From Epiperipatus broadwayi (Eukaryota > Onychophora > Udeonychophora > Euonychophora > Peripatidae): a stretch of DNA of 64,000 nt. A program made the translations under genes and the position numbers. Of the stretch, positions 1 to 12,714 are shown one piece after another. Where the stretch lies: NCBI GenBank assembly GCA_028023455.1, contig JAQFVV010012497.1, forward strand, positions 2,170,001 to 2,234,000, read 5' to 3'. How positions within the stretch are numbered: the stretch's first letter is position 1; each line of letters opens with the position of its first letter. The notes beneath the pieces were generated by a model. It worked only from the letters and a program-made list of their open reading frames with translations, was not told the origin of the DNA and ran no database searches.

Positions 1-91
1 ATTTATATAAGTACAGTTGTTTGTCCAAAGTGCAATAGTTTACATATGTTCACATTCATATGGGAAAATACATTCCTATTAGTATAATGAA

Positions 92-310
92 TTAGGGATC
101 GATCTCAGAATGAGTCATCCCTGTATAAATTGTAGTATTAAATTAGATTTAGGATAAAAAAGCCACTCCTTATAATTATTGTATAGAAGGTTTAGTCAAT
201 TAGAATTAGGATCAAAAGGCCCATCCCTTTATAGTTATTATTGTATAAGTGGTAATGTTTAGGATTAAGATCTAAAAGATCATTCCTAATGACTATTGTG
301 ATAAAGATAG
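92..310. repeat. degenerate minisatellite, about four ~55-base units
   Basis: Four diverged units begin with TTAGGAT or TTAGGGAT at about 92, 149, 206 and 259, so the spacing is 57, 57 and 53 bases. Each carries a variant of CCATCCCT followed by TATAATTATTGTATAA. The block is followed by non-repetitive AT-rich DNA. It could be the inner part of an old LTR or satellite. The CCTGG-CATTACA-AATGGTGC stretch near 645-668 resembles an LTR end followed by a primer-binding site, but no partner LTR is in the window. Confidence 0.5.
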
Positions 311-983
311 CATTGATATCTATCTCATATAGATCATATGTATGTGTAAGTGCTAGGAGTCATGTGAGTCAAAGAAATGTTTGTATTTATGGATTCATAT
401 ACATGTGTAGAATTATATTTAAATTTATTGAAGTCAGGATTAAAGGTATGACAAATGTGTGATATTTTCTATGAATATATTGATACTATGATGTGTAAAG
501 ATGAAAGAACTTTGTTGAAGAAATAAATTGCATTTCAATTAATGCTTACACTTTGTAAATAAGTTATTGTTACATGATTTGTTTTGTTTATGTAAGATTG
601 CGTGATCTACCATCATACAACAAGAGTAACTTATGTTTTCTGTCCCCTGGCATTACAAATGGTGCTGTGTGATGGTTACATTATTATATTGAATAAAATA
701 TTGTTTCCTGATGCTTAAAGCCAGGTGGTACCCATGTAATTTATGTGAATAAATAAATAAATACAGAAAATGTAAATAAACGATCTATGCTAAATCTGAC
801 CATTACAACATATACAAATTAAGATAATATAAACAAAGTTTAATAATAAGGCAGTTATTAATAATAAACTGAGAAACCACATTTACATACTAGTGTGTTC
901 AATCACTCACATTTATTCAAAAAAATAAAAATAGTAGAGAAATGTCACTTTCATTGAGAAATAAATATACACTGCATGATATT
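311..983. other. AT-rich stretch without a recognisable gene
   Basis: No open frame of note on either strand. It holds a (AAAT)n run near 750-765 and the weak LTR-like tail noted for the repeat before it. Confidence 0.5.
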
Positions 984-1108
984 TGTATTTTTATATTGGG
1001 TTATTTCCATCATCTAATATGCATATTGAATGTCTTTAGAAAAATTTAACTTTATTTAAATATTCAATATGCATATTAGATATGGAAATAGTCCAATATA
1101 AAAATACA
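984..1108. repeat. small foldback (MITE-like) element
   Basis: Inverted repeat with arms of about 48 bases. The left arm (984-1031) reads TGTATTTTTATATTGG...ATGCATATTGAAT and the right arm (1062-1108) is its near-perfect complement. The loop of about 30 bases is AT-rich. The arms contain the self-complementary ATGCAT. I saw no clear target-site duplication. The 60-codon open frame starting at 1082 lies largely in the right arm and its flank and is not a gene. Confidence 0.7.
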
Positions 1109-1294
1109 ATCAAAACACCATCATCACAAACCTTCAGGAAAACATTGCATGATATTCTTTGCGTCAATAATTTTTTTATCTTTTTCAATGAAAATCAAAT
1201 AATAGTCTTGTTATCTGTAGACCATATCCTTTCTAGATATTTTGATGCTTTCATTATAAGCTGAAGAAACATTATTAATAAATCTAACTGAATG

Positions 1295-1440
1295 TGGTGT
1301 TCTAAAATGGAAACATAACTATCGCTGTATTGTAAAATTTACTAAATTTGCAAATTTTAATGTTTCCATTTTTGAGTTTATTTACATGTTTTTTTTGTAT
1401 AGAATATTATAATTGAAATAATGTATATTAATATAGCATA
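1295..1440. repeat. dispersed AT-rich repeat, copy related to 16.0-16.4 kb
   Basis: A block running from TGTATTGTAAAATTTACTAAATTTG to TGTATAGAATATTATAATTGAAATAATG and ending TTAATATAGCATA recurs in diverged form at about 16,060-16,380, where TGCATAGCATATAATTGAAG and TGATACAGTATA occupy the same order. This is an interspersed repeat of unknown class; no coding capacity is visible. Confidence 0.45.
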
Positions 1441-2640
1441 ATAAAATCATTGAAAATTCTAAATTTTTAATTTTTATATAAATCAATGCAGAATCATCAT
1501 TGAAATGATCATATATGGTTAAGAAATAATGTAAATTCTTTGTTATCTCCATTTTTCTACCATGTGCTCTTATAAATTTTAAAAAAAAAATTTGTTTAAT
1601 CAATTAATAAAATAATAAATGTAAATATTATTTTTATTTATAACAAAGTAATTTATTTATTGACATATTTCAGATGTAAAAGTTAACAATAAGTCAATTA
1701 TTTTATATAGCGCAATGTTTTTTACAAACTGTAATATTTTAAACAGCATTAAACTGTTGCACATGCGCTTTGGATTTTAATTATAAAATGAATGAATACA
1801 ATGTAAAATTTTATACTCTTTTGTATTGAAAGATTTTCAACTTTAGGCATTTGATTTTCTTATACATATTTTACAAATATATTTTAGTTTGTTGATCCTA
1901 TATTATTTCATATATATAATTTATATTTTTTATTTTATTACATGTGTTGAAATATTTTCTTTTCAATACATATTTTTATTTCATAGAGTAAATAATTTCA
2001 AGAGTTTGGATGCTCCCATTCCCATTTAAATTCTATATTTCCATTTATTGGAAGATTTCAGAATATTACATGTAAATATTTTTTATAATTTTTTTTTATA
2101 TATATCATACATATAATTTATGTCAGTATACTTATACAAAAAATGGGATGATTATATTAGGAGAATTGTTGAGTGTTATAGTGGCAAGGAATAAGATAGA
2201 AGAATAGATGCGTTAATAAAGAATAGGGAATTGGAAAGATAGAGAATTAATATGAAGATTAAAAAGAGTTTAAATATATATAGATGTTGTAACGATATAT
2301 AAATGTCGTTACATTTATTTAAAATAAAAACTTAAAAGTTCGCAAATAAAAGGAAAAAACTAAACGCTAAAATTAAAATGTTTGTTAAACATATATATAT
2401 TCGCACGGATGCTAAACTTTAAAAATATTTTTTTCATAAACAAGAAAAAAAAGTATTTGAACGTATTTTTTTAAATAAAAAAAATACAAGATTGAAATAT
2501 AAAAATATTTTAATAAAAAAATAACGTAAGTTAAAATAAAAACAGGTATTAATTAATTCCTGTAATCTGTAAATGGAAATGATTGTTTATTAATTATCTA
2601 AAAGCTGTTTAATTAAAAAGTCAGATGAAAAGTTAGATAA
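1441..2640. other. AT-rich intergenic DNA upstream of the promoter
   Basis: I see no exon or repeat here apart from A and T runs and ATATATAT tracts. CpG dinucleotides become more frequent from about 2,310 onward, leading into the promoter that follows. Confidence 0.5.
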
Positions 2641-2659
2641 GAGAAGAAAGAGATTTTAG

Positions 2660-2780
2660 CTTGACCAATGGAAGCAAATAAAGGCCTGGACCATAACGAA
2701 AAAACAGAACAGTGACGTTTTTGTTCATGGAATCCATAGGAGGACTATAAAAAGAAAAAATATTGAGTTCCAGTCAGTTT
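2660..2780 (+). promoter_or_regulatory. core promoter: CCAAT box, CRE half-site, TATA box, initiator
   Basis: A CCAAT box is at 2665-2669, a TGACGT half-site at 2713-2718, a TATAAAAAG box at 2746-2754 and a TCAGT initiator at 2774-2778. The first T of the TATA box lies exactly 30 bases before the A of the initiator (2776), the spacing used by RNA polymerase II TATA/Inr promoters. The region also sits in a local CpG-richer patch while most of the following 30 kb is almost CpG-free. These features together make this the best promoter in the window; transcription would start near 2776 and run on the plus strand. Confidence 0.65.
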
Positions 2781-2969
2781 TTCCAACTTGATTTGATGAC
2801 AACGGTAAGACGCACTTGCCGTTCTCTCTCATTTTTTTGTTTGTTTAAAAAAAAAATAAAATGAAAAGACTGTGATACCAGAATGGAACCAGCTAATGCT
2901 ACCTCCAGAACATTTTCTTCCAATGGAGACGCCGTGGGAATTACCAACAGGAACCTGGACTCTTATACT
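2776..2969 (+). CDS. candidate first exon (5' UTR plus first 29 codons), product unknown
   Basis: Transcription from the initiator at 2776 would give a 5' UTR of 107 bases and then an ATG at 2883 opening 29 codons that start MEPANATSRTFSSNG. The frame reaches a good splice donor, ACT|GTAAGC (GT at 2970-2971), exactly at a codon boundary (phase 0); read through, it would stop after about 13 further codons in A-rich DNA. The GC content and codon choice of this stretch stand out from the AT-rich surroundings. Two short upstream ATGs are present: at 2796 (22 codons, ending before the main ATG) and at about 2863 (4 codons), so the leader may be translationally restrictive. A second possible donor, ACG|GTAAGA at 2803/2804, would shorten the exon and bypass the ATG at 2883. 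The peptide holds one N-glycosylation-type NAT triplet and no signal or membrane segment. I do not recognise the protein. Confidence 0.4.
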
Positions 2970-4241
2970 GTAAGCTATATTGACATGAACTCTAAATTTA
3001 AAAAAAAAAACTAAGAACTTTCGTTCAAGCTTATGAACTTCTATCTGACTTTTAAGTTTTTTAAATCAAATTAATAATGTTTAATTTTATATGTTTCCCG
3101 ATTGATAAACATCATTTCCAATTTTTTTTTCTTATTGTAAAGATTATTTAAATGTATGAAATTTAAGTTGTTTATAGACGCTTGCATGGATTCGTTTGCG
3201 GTTAATTATATTTTGGTTTTCATATTTGATCAAAATATATAGACATTCGATAAATAATGATACCTTACGGTGAGTATCTAAAATGTATTTATTCGGATGT
3301 CTTTTAAGTTATTGGTGACAACGCAAGTATCTTATGGTGAATACTATTGGGTTACTTATAAGTTTCCCTCTGCGATTGTCGGTATCAATAATTTTGTATT
3401 TTGATAGTTTATGTTTATTTTGAAATGTTTTTGACCGTGGAATCTATGTAATCGATCTATACCCAACATTTTTAAACAAATCTGTGCGAACGTATTTAAA
3501 TGTTAAAATTAAGTCGGGCGTGAATGGCTATATAGTTTTGTAAAGTTGTATTAAGGGAGGGTAATCTTAGGTTATTCATTTCGTAGTTGAATTGGTTCAA
3601 TGGATTGGATATATTTGTGTAATTAGTAGATGTAGTATGAGGTCCGCTAGATATACGCCACACACCCATTGTTTGCCTATGGATGGGTTTGTAAGTCGGC
3701 AGAAGACCGCAGTCCATTCCTATGGAGTTTTTTGTTTATTGATCTACTTGCCAACAGATGTCACATTCCTGTGGTGGAGAGTCAATGTCTTCTCTATTTC
3801 TACTTATTGTTCAGATGTACATTCCTGACAATATAATATTTTGTGTTGTCGTATCATGCTACATTGAATACATGAATGTATCAGATGGATTAGCGCCAGT
3901 TAATTGCGAAATTTGTTGCCTAAGGTTAAATCAGGGAAGAATATTTTCCTTTCAAATGCAGACCTATGTAGTCCATTCATACTCGACCCTCTAAATAAAT
4001 AGTAAACTCATTATTTGCAATCTACTTAAATTTAGAATTAAAGATCAATATAAAATTATAAACGTTAAATTTATTCCTCAAAATTTAAATATTATTTTAT
4101 ATGTGCGTAAATAAATATTTTTATGTGTTAATTTCTGGCAGTGGCTTTTATTCTTTTATATTTAAGATATAAAATTTATAGATTTTTATCTCTGCGTCTC
4201 CGCTGAGCTAGTGACTTGGGCTAACGGTCGGAATATTTAAA
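2970..4241. other. probable first-intron DNA, CpG-richer than average
   Basis: Unique-looking DNA with more CG dinucleotides than the rest of the window and no convincing exon. The three short open frames between 3,496 and 3,994 overlap on both strands and have no splice-site or start context. If the exon before it is real, this is the start of a long first intron. Confidence 0.4.
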
Positions 4242-4362
4242 GAAAGTGGAATCTTAACAGCGCGTATCTGCCTACTTTATAAATTTTTCTAGGCTCAAAT
4301 GCCTAGATGGCGCCCTTGTAGTGCAGATATTGTTTTTGCGGTTAGATTCGATCTCCACTTTC
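4242..4362. repeat. hairpin element, arms ~40 bases
   Basis: The left arm GAAAGTGGAATCTTAACAGC...ATCTGCCTAC pairs with the right arm GTAGTGCAGATATTG...GATCTCCACTTTC. Inside the loop a smaller palindrome CTAGGCTCAAATGCCTAG is present. Arms are diverged by several indels. Small foldback element; no target duplication found. Confidence 0.55.
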
Positions 4363-4439
4363 ATTTCGATCGTTATAATATAAAAATATTGGGTGCGAGT
4401 TAATTTATGGTAATAGCAAGGAAAGTAGTTTACTGTTTA

Positions 4440-4860
4440 AGGCTCAAACAAGATCTTTAGCAACAAGGAAATATACACAAAAATGAAAAATGTGGATGAT
4501 TTAGTCTGCAAGTTGTATAAGGAAGGCATAGAAAATATTAGGCATCTGTTAATTGAATGTAAATGCCTGAAAGCAGAAAGGTGTACAAATAATGAAGCTG
4601 TAGAAGAATAAATACAAACACAGTGATTATATAGAAAGTGGTTATCAGTTTTTATGCTGGGTTTGGGAAAAGGTAATGGTGATTTTAGATATAAAGACCA
4701 TGGAGTTGATGAAGATTATGCTGTGGAAATGGGATGGAGCATGATAGAGAAGAATATGGGGAAAACTTAGGTTAGGAATAGAAAGAGAAGATAAAGTGGC
4801 TAACAGGTTTCTCAGGGCACAGTAGCTGAGAGATTCCTGACTCCATATATGGAGAAGCCA
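4440..4860 (+). pseudogene. non-LTR retrotransposon remnant (C-terminal ORF2 fragment)
   Basis: On the plus strand the stretch from about 4,480 to 4,605 reads CKLYKEGIENIRHLLIEC, close to the cysteine/histidine pattern (CxxC...HLLxxC) found after the reverse transcriptase domain in many LINE ORF2 proteins. A stop codon ends the frame near 4,608, and the following 250 bases keep coding-like composition with several stops. The element is 5' truncated and dead. The family cannot be fixed from so short a piece. Confidence 0.5.
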
Positions 4861-5355
4861 CAGTGCATTGCATCACATACTATTAACTTAGTATTGTAAT
4901 CAAATTTCTGCCATCATGCAAAATTTCTTCACAAATGAATTTATAATTTATTTATTGTATTTTTTATTAAATTACTGGCAACTTTTAAAAATATTTGCAA
5001 ATAAATTGCCTTTAAATTATGCTAATATATTATTATGTTTAATTTTTAAACATATCATAGGTTTATATTTGAATGACTATATTTTCAGAGTTTTCTGACT
5101 CTGAAATGATAGGCTAATTGTATATGGGTATAACATTAATAAATAAAAAAATAATCGTGAGAAATATCAACCATAAAAACTGAACAAATTAATTCAATTG
5201 CTAACATCACCCTTGACAAAAATAGTTAGTAACATAGCTAGAATTTTTGGATCCTTATGCAGAATTTCAAAAAAGACCTTTTCAGTATTTATAAAAATAC
5301 ATTAATAATTTTTAAATATACATATTATTCAAATGGAAGTCAATCTCTGATATGT
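4861..5355. other. AT-rich stretch, nothing recognised
   Basis: Contains only short AT-rich open frames (for example 4,916-5,098) with no supporting context. Confidence 0.5.
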
Positions 5356-5930
5356 GCTATTTCTTAAATATTATAAATCTCCACATACTCTCCCGTCAGT
5401 AAGACTTTAAAAAACTTAAGTGAATAACTTAAGTTTAAAACATACATTCTATATATACCAACACTTACAGACCATGCTTAAATCAGGGCTTGAGTCTATT
5501 ATGTGCCTGATGTTATAATCAAATAATATAATATTTATAATATTTAAGAAATAGCTGATTTCCGTTTGAATAATTTCAAAGTTTTCAGTGCTTTATAATA
5601 ATATGTTTACATTTATAAGTCATGTTTGTCTAATTGTAGGTGGTTAAAAATGAGATATTGTCTTTCTCCTGAGATGGGTTAAATACATTTGTACAATTGA
5701 ATATTTGATTATAATATCAGGCACACAATAGACTCAAGCTCTGATTTAAGCATGGTCTGTAAGAGTTGGTGTATATAGAATGTACGCTCTAAACTTAAGT
5801 GATTCGTTTACGTTTTTTAAATTCTTACAGGCGGGAGAGTGCGCAGAGATTTATGATATTTAAGAAATAGTGCCGGTTAAATAATTTCAAAGTTTTTAGC
5901 GCTTTATAATAATAGGTTTAAATATATATA
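5356..5930. repeat. large foldback element with ~170-base arms
   Basis: The left arm (5356-5527) and right arm (5702-5870) are inverted copies containing CTCTCCCG, TTAAAAAACTTAAGTG, TACATTCTATATA and CAGACCATGCTTAAATCAG. The inner segment TAAGAAATAGCTG...TTTATAATAATATG (about 5,540-5,605) is repeated directly after the right arm (5,856-5,925), so the unit is part tandem and part inverted. A shortened copy occurs at 49,227-49,346. Such mixed tandem/inverted ends are seen in Penelope-like elements, but no coding part adjoins it, so the class is an inference. Confidence 0.65.
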
Positions 5931-8900
5931 TAATAAGAGTCTCTAAATCCCAGGGTGCCATATACATTACCTTAGTTTGCTGTATGACAGACACTTGCTC
6001 CTTTATACAGCACCATAGATGAAATAAAAAGTACTCTTATAAATAAATCATCAAAAATATGAAAGTAATTTAATAATGAGTCTCAAAACTTTTTTTAAAA
6101 ATAAAAATTAATAACAATCTTTAGTTAAATGTAATCAATAATTTCATTTTAAATAAGTTTTCTAACAATAAAAGTTTGATATATATATAATCCAATTTGC
6201 ATTAAAACAATAATAAAATATCTTTTTAATAGTAAGCCATTTAAGGGCAACTTATTAAGTCGACTGTAAATCGGACTATTCTATCAAGCCTCAAGAATCT
6301 ATTGTGTTTTAGGCAATAGCGCTTGATTAATTCTACTATAATAGTTATTTAATACATTTTCAACATTTACTTTAACATTAAACCAATTGTTTTTACCCAC
6401 AACAGTTTTTTATATAATTTCTCCAGCTCCAGTTATATTATTAAACAAAATGTTTCAGCATTAAGCTGTAGTTTAATAACGTAATTTACATTATACAGAA
6501 AATAAATTCTGCACCTGGTATGCCTATCAATCAAAAACAAAACAAACATTCAAGCATTTTTTTTTTTTTGTAAGTTTTCCATTAAAGAGTTTTATATTAA
6601 ATACATTTATCTTGTGGGTATGTGTGTGTGTGTGTGTGTGTTTTGGGCAATGAAATAATTTCTCGTAAATAATTTACATATACACATTACTAATACAAAA
6701 ATTGGAAATATATAAACTATTAAATAAATTTGTTGAAGCACATTATACATTCAATAACTTTTTTTTTTTTTAAAAAAAAATCAATTCAACTTAAATTTTG
6801 AATATTTTATTGTAGAAATATTTAATTTTGATCACTTGGATTGAATACATTGCTAAATGATAATAGATGAATAGTTGAAATCTGAAATAGAGATCCCAAG
6901 AAAGTGTATAAAATTTAGAAATATGAGAAGAGAAGCTATGGATCTGGGAAACTAAATTTAGAGAGTATCTTGCAATAAATCAATAATGATTGACAAAAGT
7001 GTTAATGATGCTAAAACTTTAAAAAAAAAAACTCTGCAGCTTGAAGCCTTATTAACCAAAGACCTCATAATAGTCAGTATGTATCCCTATTATATAATGA
7101 CTATGATTTGAAAACAAATCCAGAGAATGAATTTTTGAATATTTTTTCAGATAGATGCCCTCCCCCCCCCCCTCAAGCAAATTGAATTAATCAAATATAA
7201 TACATCAATAATCAGAAAGGCATCATTTATTCATGATTTAGTATTATTTTTTTAATTCCTAATAATTCTATTTAAAAGGCTACCAATATTCCATGTAAAA
7301 AATTGCTGACATTTTTTAAATATGTTTGCTAAATTTAAAATTATACATCACAAGCAATGAAAATATATTTGCAAAGTTAGAATAATTATAACCAGATGAT
7401 TACATCACAGCAGTGCTAATCCCAAAGCACCTTGTTTTAGAATCTATAGCAATTTAAAAATATTTATATTAGAATATTATATGATTCAAATTGTAAGGAT
7501 CTTTTTGAAATAGCAAAAGAAAAACCTAATGAAGAAGCAGATGAACTAAAATTTAAACCTATAACTAAAATTTATTGGAGGAAAAAAAGACACTGATTTC
7601 TGTACTAACATTATGATGAATCATTACAAACAAAGAAGACAGATTTAGAATCAAAATTTTTTATATGATAATGAATATCACTTGGTTATCAATAAAATAA
7701 ATGTTTTGATCAACTGAAAATGTAGTAATCATTTTGGTTTCTAACATAATTTCTCAGAAACTGATAATAAATATTTAGGTAAAATTATCACTAAGTGGAA
7801 AATCTTTTTAAAATATAGTGACATGTAAATAATAGAAAATTTTATGATGAGATATTTACTTAAAGTCATATAAATTTAAATCTATTGTAGCTAATAATCA
7901 GTATCTTACTAGATAAACTTGCTTTAAAAATTATTGTTGATGTAGTAAGCATTTTACAGACTTGAAATCTTGGATTAATAACTAATGAAAATTATAATAT
8001 AAATATGATCAAACATTTTTATTGCTGAAAGTTCATCAAAAATTTAAGGACCAGAAGTGACAGAGCTGGCATGATTCATGAATTTTAAACTCCATAGCAG
8101 GTTTCTCTATTCTACTGCTACATCAATCCATGCAGGACATGTAAAATGATGTCATTTTGTATATATAAAATCAAGAAAATAATATTTATTCTAAAATAAA
8201 TATGCAATATATCTTTTCTTTTTTGTAAATGATGATCATAGCTATTTTTTAAAAAGCAATGAACAATTTAGAATTCACTTTGGTTACAAATGTAATTAAA
8301 TTGTGAGTTTAATTCAAAAACAGTACTTAAAAGTTGTATGTATATTAGTAATCTGAAGTTCAGTGAATAACACATGTTAATTGCCCAGACAATTACAGGT
8401 CATAAAGGATAAATAAATCCTCCTTTTTTTTGGAGTTAATAAAATTCCATAGGAGCAGATATTAATTTTATACAGCATAATTTTTTTTTAAAAAAATTGC
8501 ACAACTAAATAGATTTAAAACATTTGTCAATTAGTATTGAAAGAATTAAGGAAAAAATATCTTTTACAGCAACAAATTGAAAAAAAAAAAAAATTCCCAA
8601 AGATGTTTAACTTATTTTAATTTATGAGTGTAAAATCTTGTACAGGTTTCCACTAATACCAAAGATATCTTCTGATAAATGTTTTGACAGTAAATGTGCT
8701 TTAAAACAACATTCACTTATCAGTCTGAAACAGAAGATTTTTAAAAGATTTGATAATAGAGTCCTATATATAAAAATAAAGGCTGGAGTTCTAAGAAATG
8801 AAACACTATTTCCTCTTGATAGTTATTTGTAATTATGCTAAAATGTAATATTATTAAAAATATATACATTTTCCTATAATTAATATTTCTGTAGCTAATG

Positions 8901-9311
8901 AGTGACTAATAACAAATATTAATATATATTTTCCTATCTCAAGAACATAAAAGTCATTTAAAAATAATATTTAAAGTAAGTTCTAATTAATTTCTACTAA
9001 TTACAAATACTAACACACATACACTCTTATATATAGGTAAGATGCCATTAATTTTAAATTTCTGATGCCTGGGCTTTTTTGGATTTATACATTTTTTTTT
9101 TTTCAGATTTCAAGAATAGATTTTTTATCACTTTATTGTAATGCCAAATTCTGCTAAAAACGCAAAGAAATATTAATTTTACTATCTACAGTTTTGTTTT
9201 ACATCACATGGTTACACAAATCAATAGAATATCATCAATCTATTGCCAAGACAGTCCTGTAATTAAGGAGTAAAATAATTGTAATACTTGACATGACAAC
9301 AATTTACAATA
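5931..9311. other. AT-rich DNA with simple repeats, no supported gene
   Basis: Holds a (GT)n tract at about 6617-6642, a T12/A9 stretch near 6,760-6,780 and a C11 run at 7162-7172. An open frame of about 73 codons ends at 8,832 after a weak acceptor-like TTGTACAG at 8,636-8,643, and a 39-codon frame lies at about 7,482-7,600 (includes KDLFEIAKEKPNEEADE); both look slightly coding-like but have no second splice site or family match. Confidence 0.4.
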
Positions 9312-10346
9312 TTCTATTGCAGGGTTGGATAACCTTTTTTCTGTCAAGGGCCATTTAAATATTTATAAGAGCATTCATGGGACCTACTAAATTATTGCCT
9401 AATTAGCCTGCTATTTTGGTCATCCCTAATGTGATGACTGAAACTGCTTTTCTTTGATAAGGCATGTGATATTAGCTGGTATTGTTATTCGTAACTGCTT
9501 TTTCAGAATTGTGTCAATCAATTTGGACCACAGTTGATTCTTTACAATGCTAAGTTTTGAAAAAAATTACTCACAGCAATAAGTTTTTCAAACACAGATC
9601 CATATTTCAATGCAAGTTTGCTCAATATGTCAAATTAATCATTGCTTATGTGACATTTATTGAACTCAAGCAGTGTTGCCAGTAACAAGATTATTTTGCT
9701 TTGCACTGTGTTTGTCAATGAAGAAATTATTTGTGTTTTATAACTGCTATTTATAGAATGTCGCACTCCTTAGAATTTAATAAAAATATTCAATATGTAT
9801 TGACAAAGATGAGATTATTATACTTTGTAGTCAAGTCTTTGTAGAATATTAGATAATTTAAATTTTAATAGCTAACCAGTGCATGTAGCTAGTAACAAGA
9901 TTATTTTGCTTTGTCTTTGTAGTTGTCAACAAAAAGATTAATTTGCTTTGTAGTCACCATTTGTAGAATATTTCATCACTTAAGATTTAATAACTGTCCA
10001 ATGTGTAGTACCAGTAATGAGATTATTTTGCTTTATAGAATGATACATAACTTAAATTTTAATAACAATCCAGTGTGTATAGCCCACAACAAAAATGTTT
10101 ATTTTGACTGCTGTCCTAATCTTGCATTCTGAATTTGGAATGTATTCCACATTTGTATCACTAACTCTTAATGTTTTTTCTACACCCTGCATCATGTAAT
10201 AAAATTCTTTGTTGTTTTTTAAAAAAAAGCTACTAGACTTATTGAATTTCACATCCTGTCTGCTGTTGTCATAGCAGGCCAGACAAAATAACTTTGTGGG
10301 TTGTATAAGGCCTGGGGGCTGAATATTCCCCATCTTTATTCTATTG
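9312..10346. mobile_element. hAT-type DNA transposon, non-autonomous and decayed, with 8-base TSD
   Basis: The left end at 9320 starts CAGGGTTGGATAACC...AAGGGCC, a form typical of hAT-superfamily terminal repeats (CAGGGGTGGGCAACC type). The right end, read inward from 10338, gives AAGATGGGGAATATTCAGCC followed by CCCAGGCC. The 8 bases TTCTATTG flank it on both sides (9312-9319 and 10339-10346), as hAT insertion predicts. The body is 1,019 bases and has no transposase frame. Its middle (about 9,670-10,095) contains four or five diverged copies of a ~110-base block with GATTATTTTGCTTTGTAG and GTAGAATATT. The 93-codon minus frame at 10,052-10,333 lies inside and is probably chance. Confidence 0.7.
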
Positions 10347-12714
10347 GCTTATGAGGGCAGCAGAAATGTGATTTATAGTTTTGGCTATATAAAAATACAT
10401 TCTGTGTGTATACAAATTTCTTATAATATCAATATAAAACTTTAAAATACCATATAGTGTAATTTATTTATTATAAAAGATCAAAAGATTATTTTTGAAA
10501 TTTTTCTTAGATAATAAAAATCATTTAAATAAGAGTTACTGATATTAATAGTATTCTGCCAGTATTTGCTATCTGTTAAACTTGACCAAAAGATAAAGTC
10601 CCCAGTTGACAAAATAGTGGAATTACCTTCACATATAAAGTTTAAAATGAATAATCAATAAGCAGTGGCTAATTAACAGTATGTCTTGCTGTCTTGTAAG
10701 ATATGAATTGAATCATCAAAGGTAAATAATTATTTCCAATATAATTGAGTCTATTATTTTTACAGATTAATATTAGTTCCTCAAAATCTAAGCAATATTC
10801 TTGACCCAAGCAGTATTTTGTATCTCACTCAACTCTACTTTTTTGATACCATATTTTCTCTTTACTTTTTCATTAGAGGCACAGGTTCATACCTTTGTTG
10901 CTATTGGCTTCAATAATAATATTGGTTATCTTCATACTTTGTGAAAGTACAACTAAACACATTCGCATCAATTGTGACTTAAATATTTTTTTTTATGAAA
11001 ATAATTTCAATGTGCAAAATATGCAAATCCCTCAATATTCAACAAAAGCAACATTTAAGAACTCAAAAGAGTAATAATATCTATATTGATAATGATGACA
11101 ATGTAAGTGATTACATACATATATATATATGTAAATGGAATGGGTGATATTTTTTTGAAATGTATTCTTTAGAACTTGAATGTAGAACAGTGCTTGCAGT
11201 GAAAAAGTAGCAATGACTTAAGATTAATATAGCAGCGCTGGGTTCAAAACTTACTACCAACATTCTTTTATTAATAATGCTTAAGCATAGAATGGTTCTA
11301 AAAATTAAAAATTTTATTCAGTTCACTAATTTCATAAATGAATTTGAGACTTGAAAGTTGAAATCTATATTATTTATCAATTATTAGACTAAATATAATA
11401 ATAGTGTAAAAATAATACATTGAGAATACTATCACTTTTTAAGATTTTTTTATGCTAACATATTAATAAAAAAATGTTTGTTAGTATGGTTTTTATTTGA
11501 AGTGAAACTTGCACAATTACATCAATCTTAAAAAGCTTTGAAAGTTCTAAACTACAAGTACTAATATATATTCAAATTCTAAAAAATTCACTTCAAGAAA
11601 AATTCACATCATTCCATTTAATGAGCTTTTATGTAATACTAGTACCAAATATTCAGAAAAAAAACCATTAAAAATATAAATTACAACCATAATGTATTAA
11701 AGTTGTATTTAATATTTTCTCCAAACAAATAATATTAGTATTTCCTTTTATTACATTTTAATAAGCAGTTATCATAATTATTTAATATATTTACTTAAAA
11801 CTCATTTAAATCAATTCAGAAAAACACTTCAAACTATCATATTATCTAAAACTATCATCAACAACCTTGATTTTCCACAACTATCAATAATAAAAATAAA
11901 ATGATAAGCCTAACTCTTACGGATATTCTTTAAAAAAAAATTGCTTCATTATTCTCTCCTAATGTTTTCAAATCTGATGTTCACATTCATATCATCATTC
12001 ATTTATAATAAAAAAAAATTAAAAAAAATAACCAAATAAAATTTAGCAATAAAGCCTATATAGAAATTAAACACGCAAGTGATACTTTTCACTAGAAAAA
12101 ATCCACATACTCAAGTTATTATTAATCAAAAATGAGGAGAGCTTATTAAAGTTTATGATACTATAATAAAATATATTATTAAAATGATGACAATCAATAA
12201 CAAACATTTACTGATGACAAATCTTATCAATTGCCTGGAATATTCTTTGTCTAGCTAATCCAACTTACTTTTGGATACTTTGATTATGATTTATGATCAT
12301 CTTCTACTACATTTGTTTTATTTTTCACAACTCTGACCATAATACATTCTTGAATGTCATCATAAAAATAATTTACTAAAATAGCTCACTATTATTATGA
12401 TCAAAGTCAATAAAGGACTAAAATTCAAATTATAATATTGACTATTCATGATTAGATGGACTTCAGATTGGCAAAAAAATTTATAATGGTTGTATAGCGA
12501 CATCATATTTATTCAAATCAAATAGTCATATATATTTTTTAATTATTATTCTAAAAGAGATTGCTAATAATACAGTATAATAGATTTATTGTAATAAAAT
12601 ATTTAATTAATAATTTTTAAAATACAAATGATTCCACATGAATAATCAAAAATAGAAAACAACTAAAAACATAATAATAACTGAATGATTTGTCATTTCG
12701 GAAGTCATATTATG
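10347..12714. other. AT-rich DNA, no supported gene
   Basis: A possible acceptor TTATTTTTACAG ends at 10,766 and is followed by a 48-codon plus frame (starting LILVPQNLSNILDP, stop near 10,912) that looks hydrophobic, but there is no supporting partner exon. A tRNA-like B box (GGGTTCAAAAC) is at about 11,238. Otherwise only A/T-rich sequence. Confidence 0.35.

Noticed and set aside
1-700. Possible LTR of a retrotransposon, ending CATTACA before a primer-binding-like AATGGTGC
   Set aside because: No second LTR, no gag or pol sequence and no flanking duplication in the window; the resemblance is a few bases.
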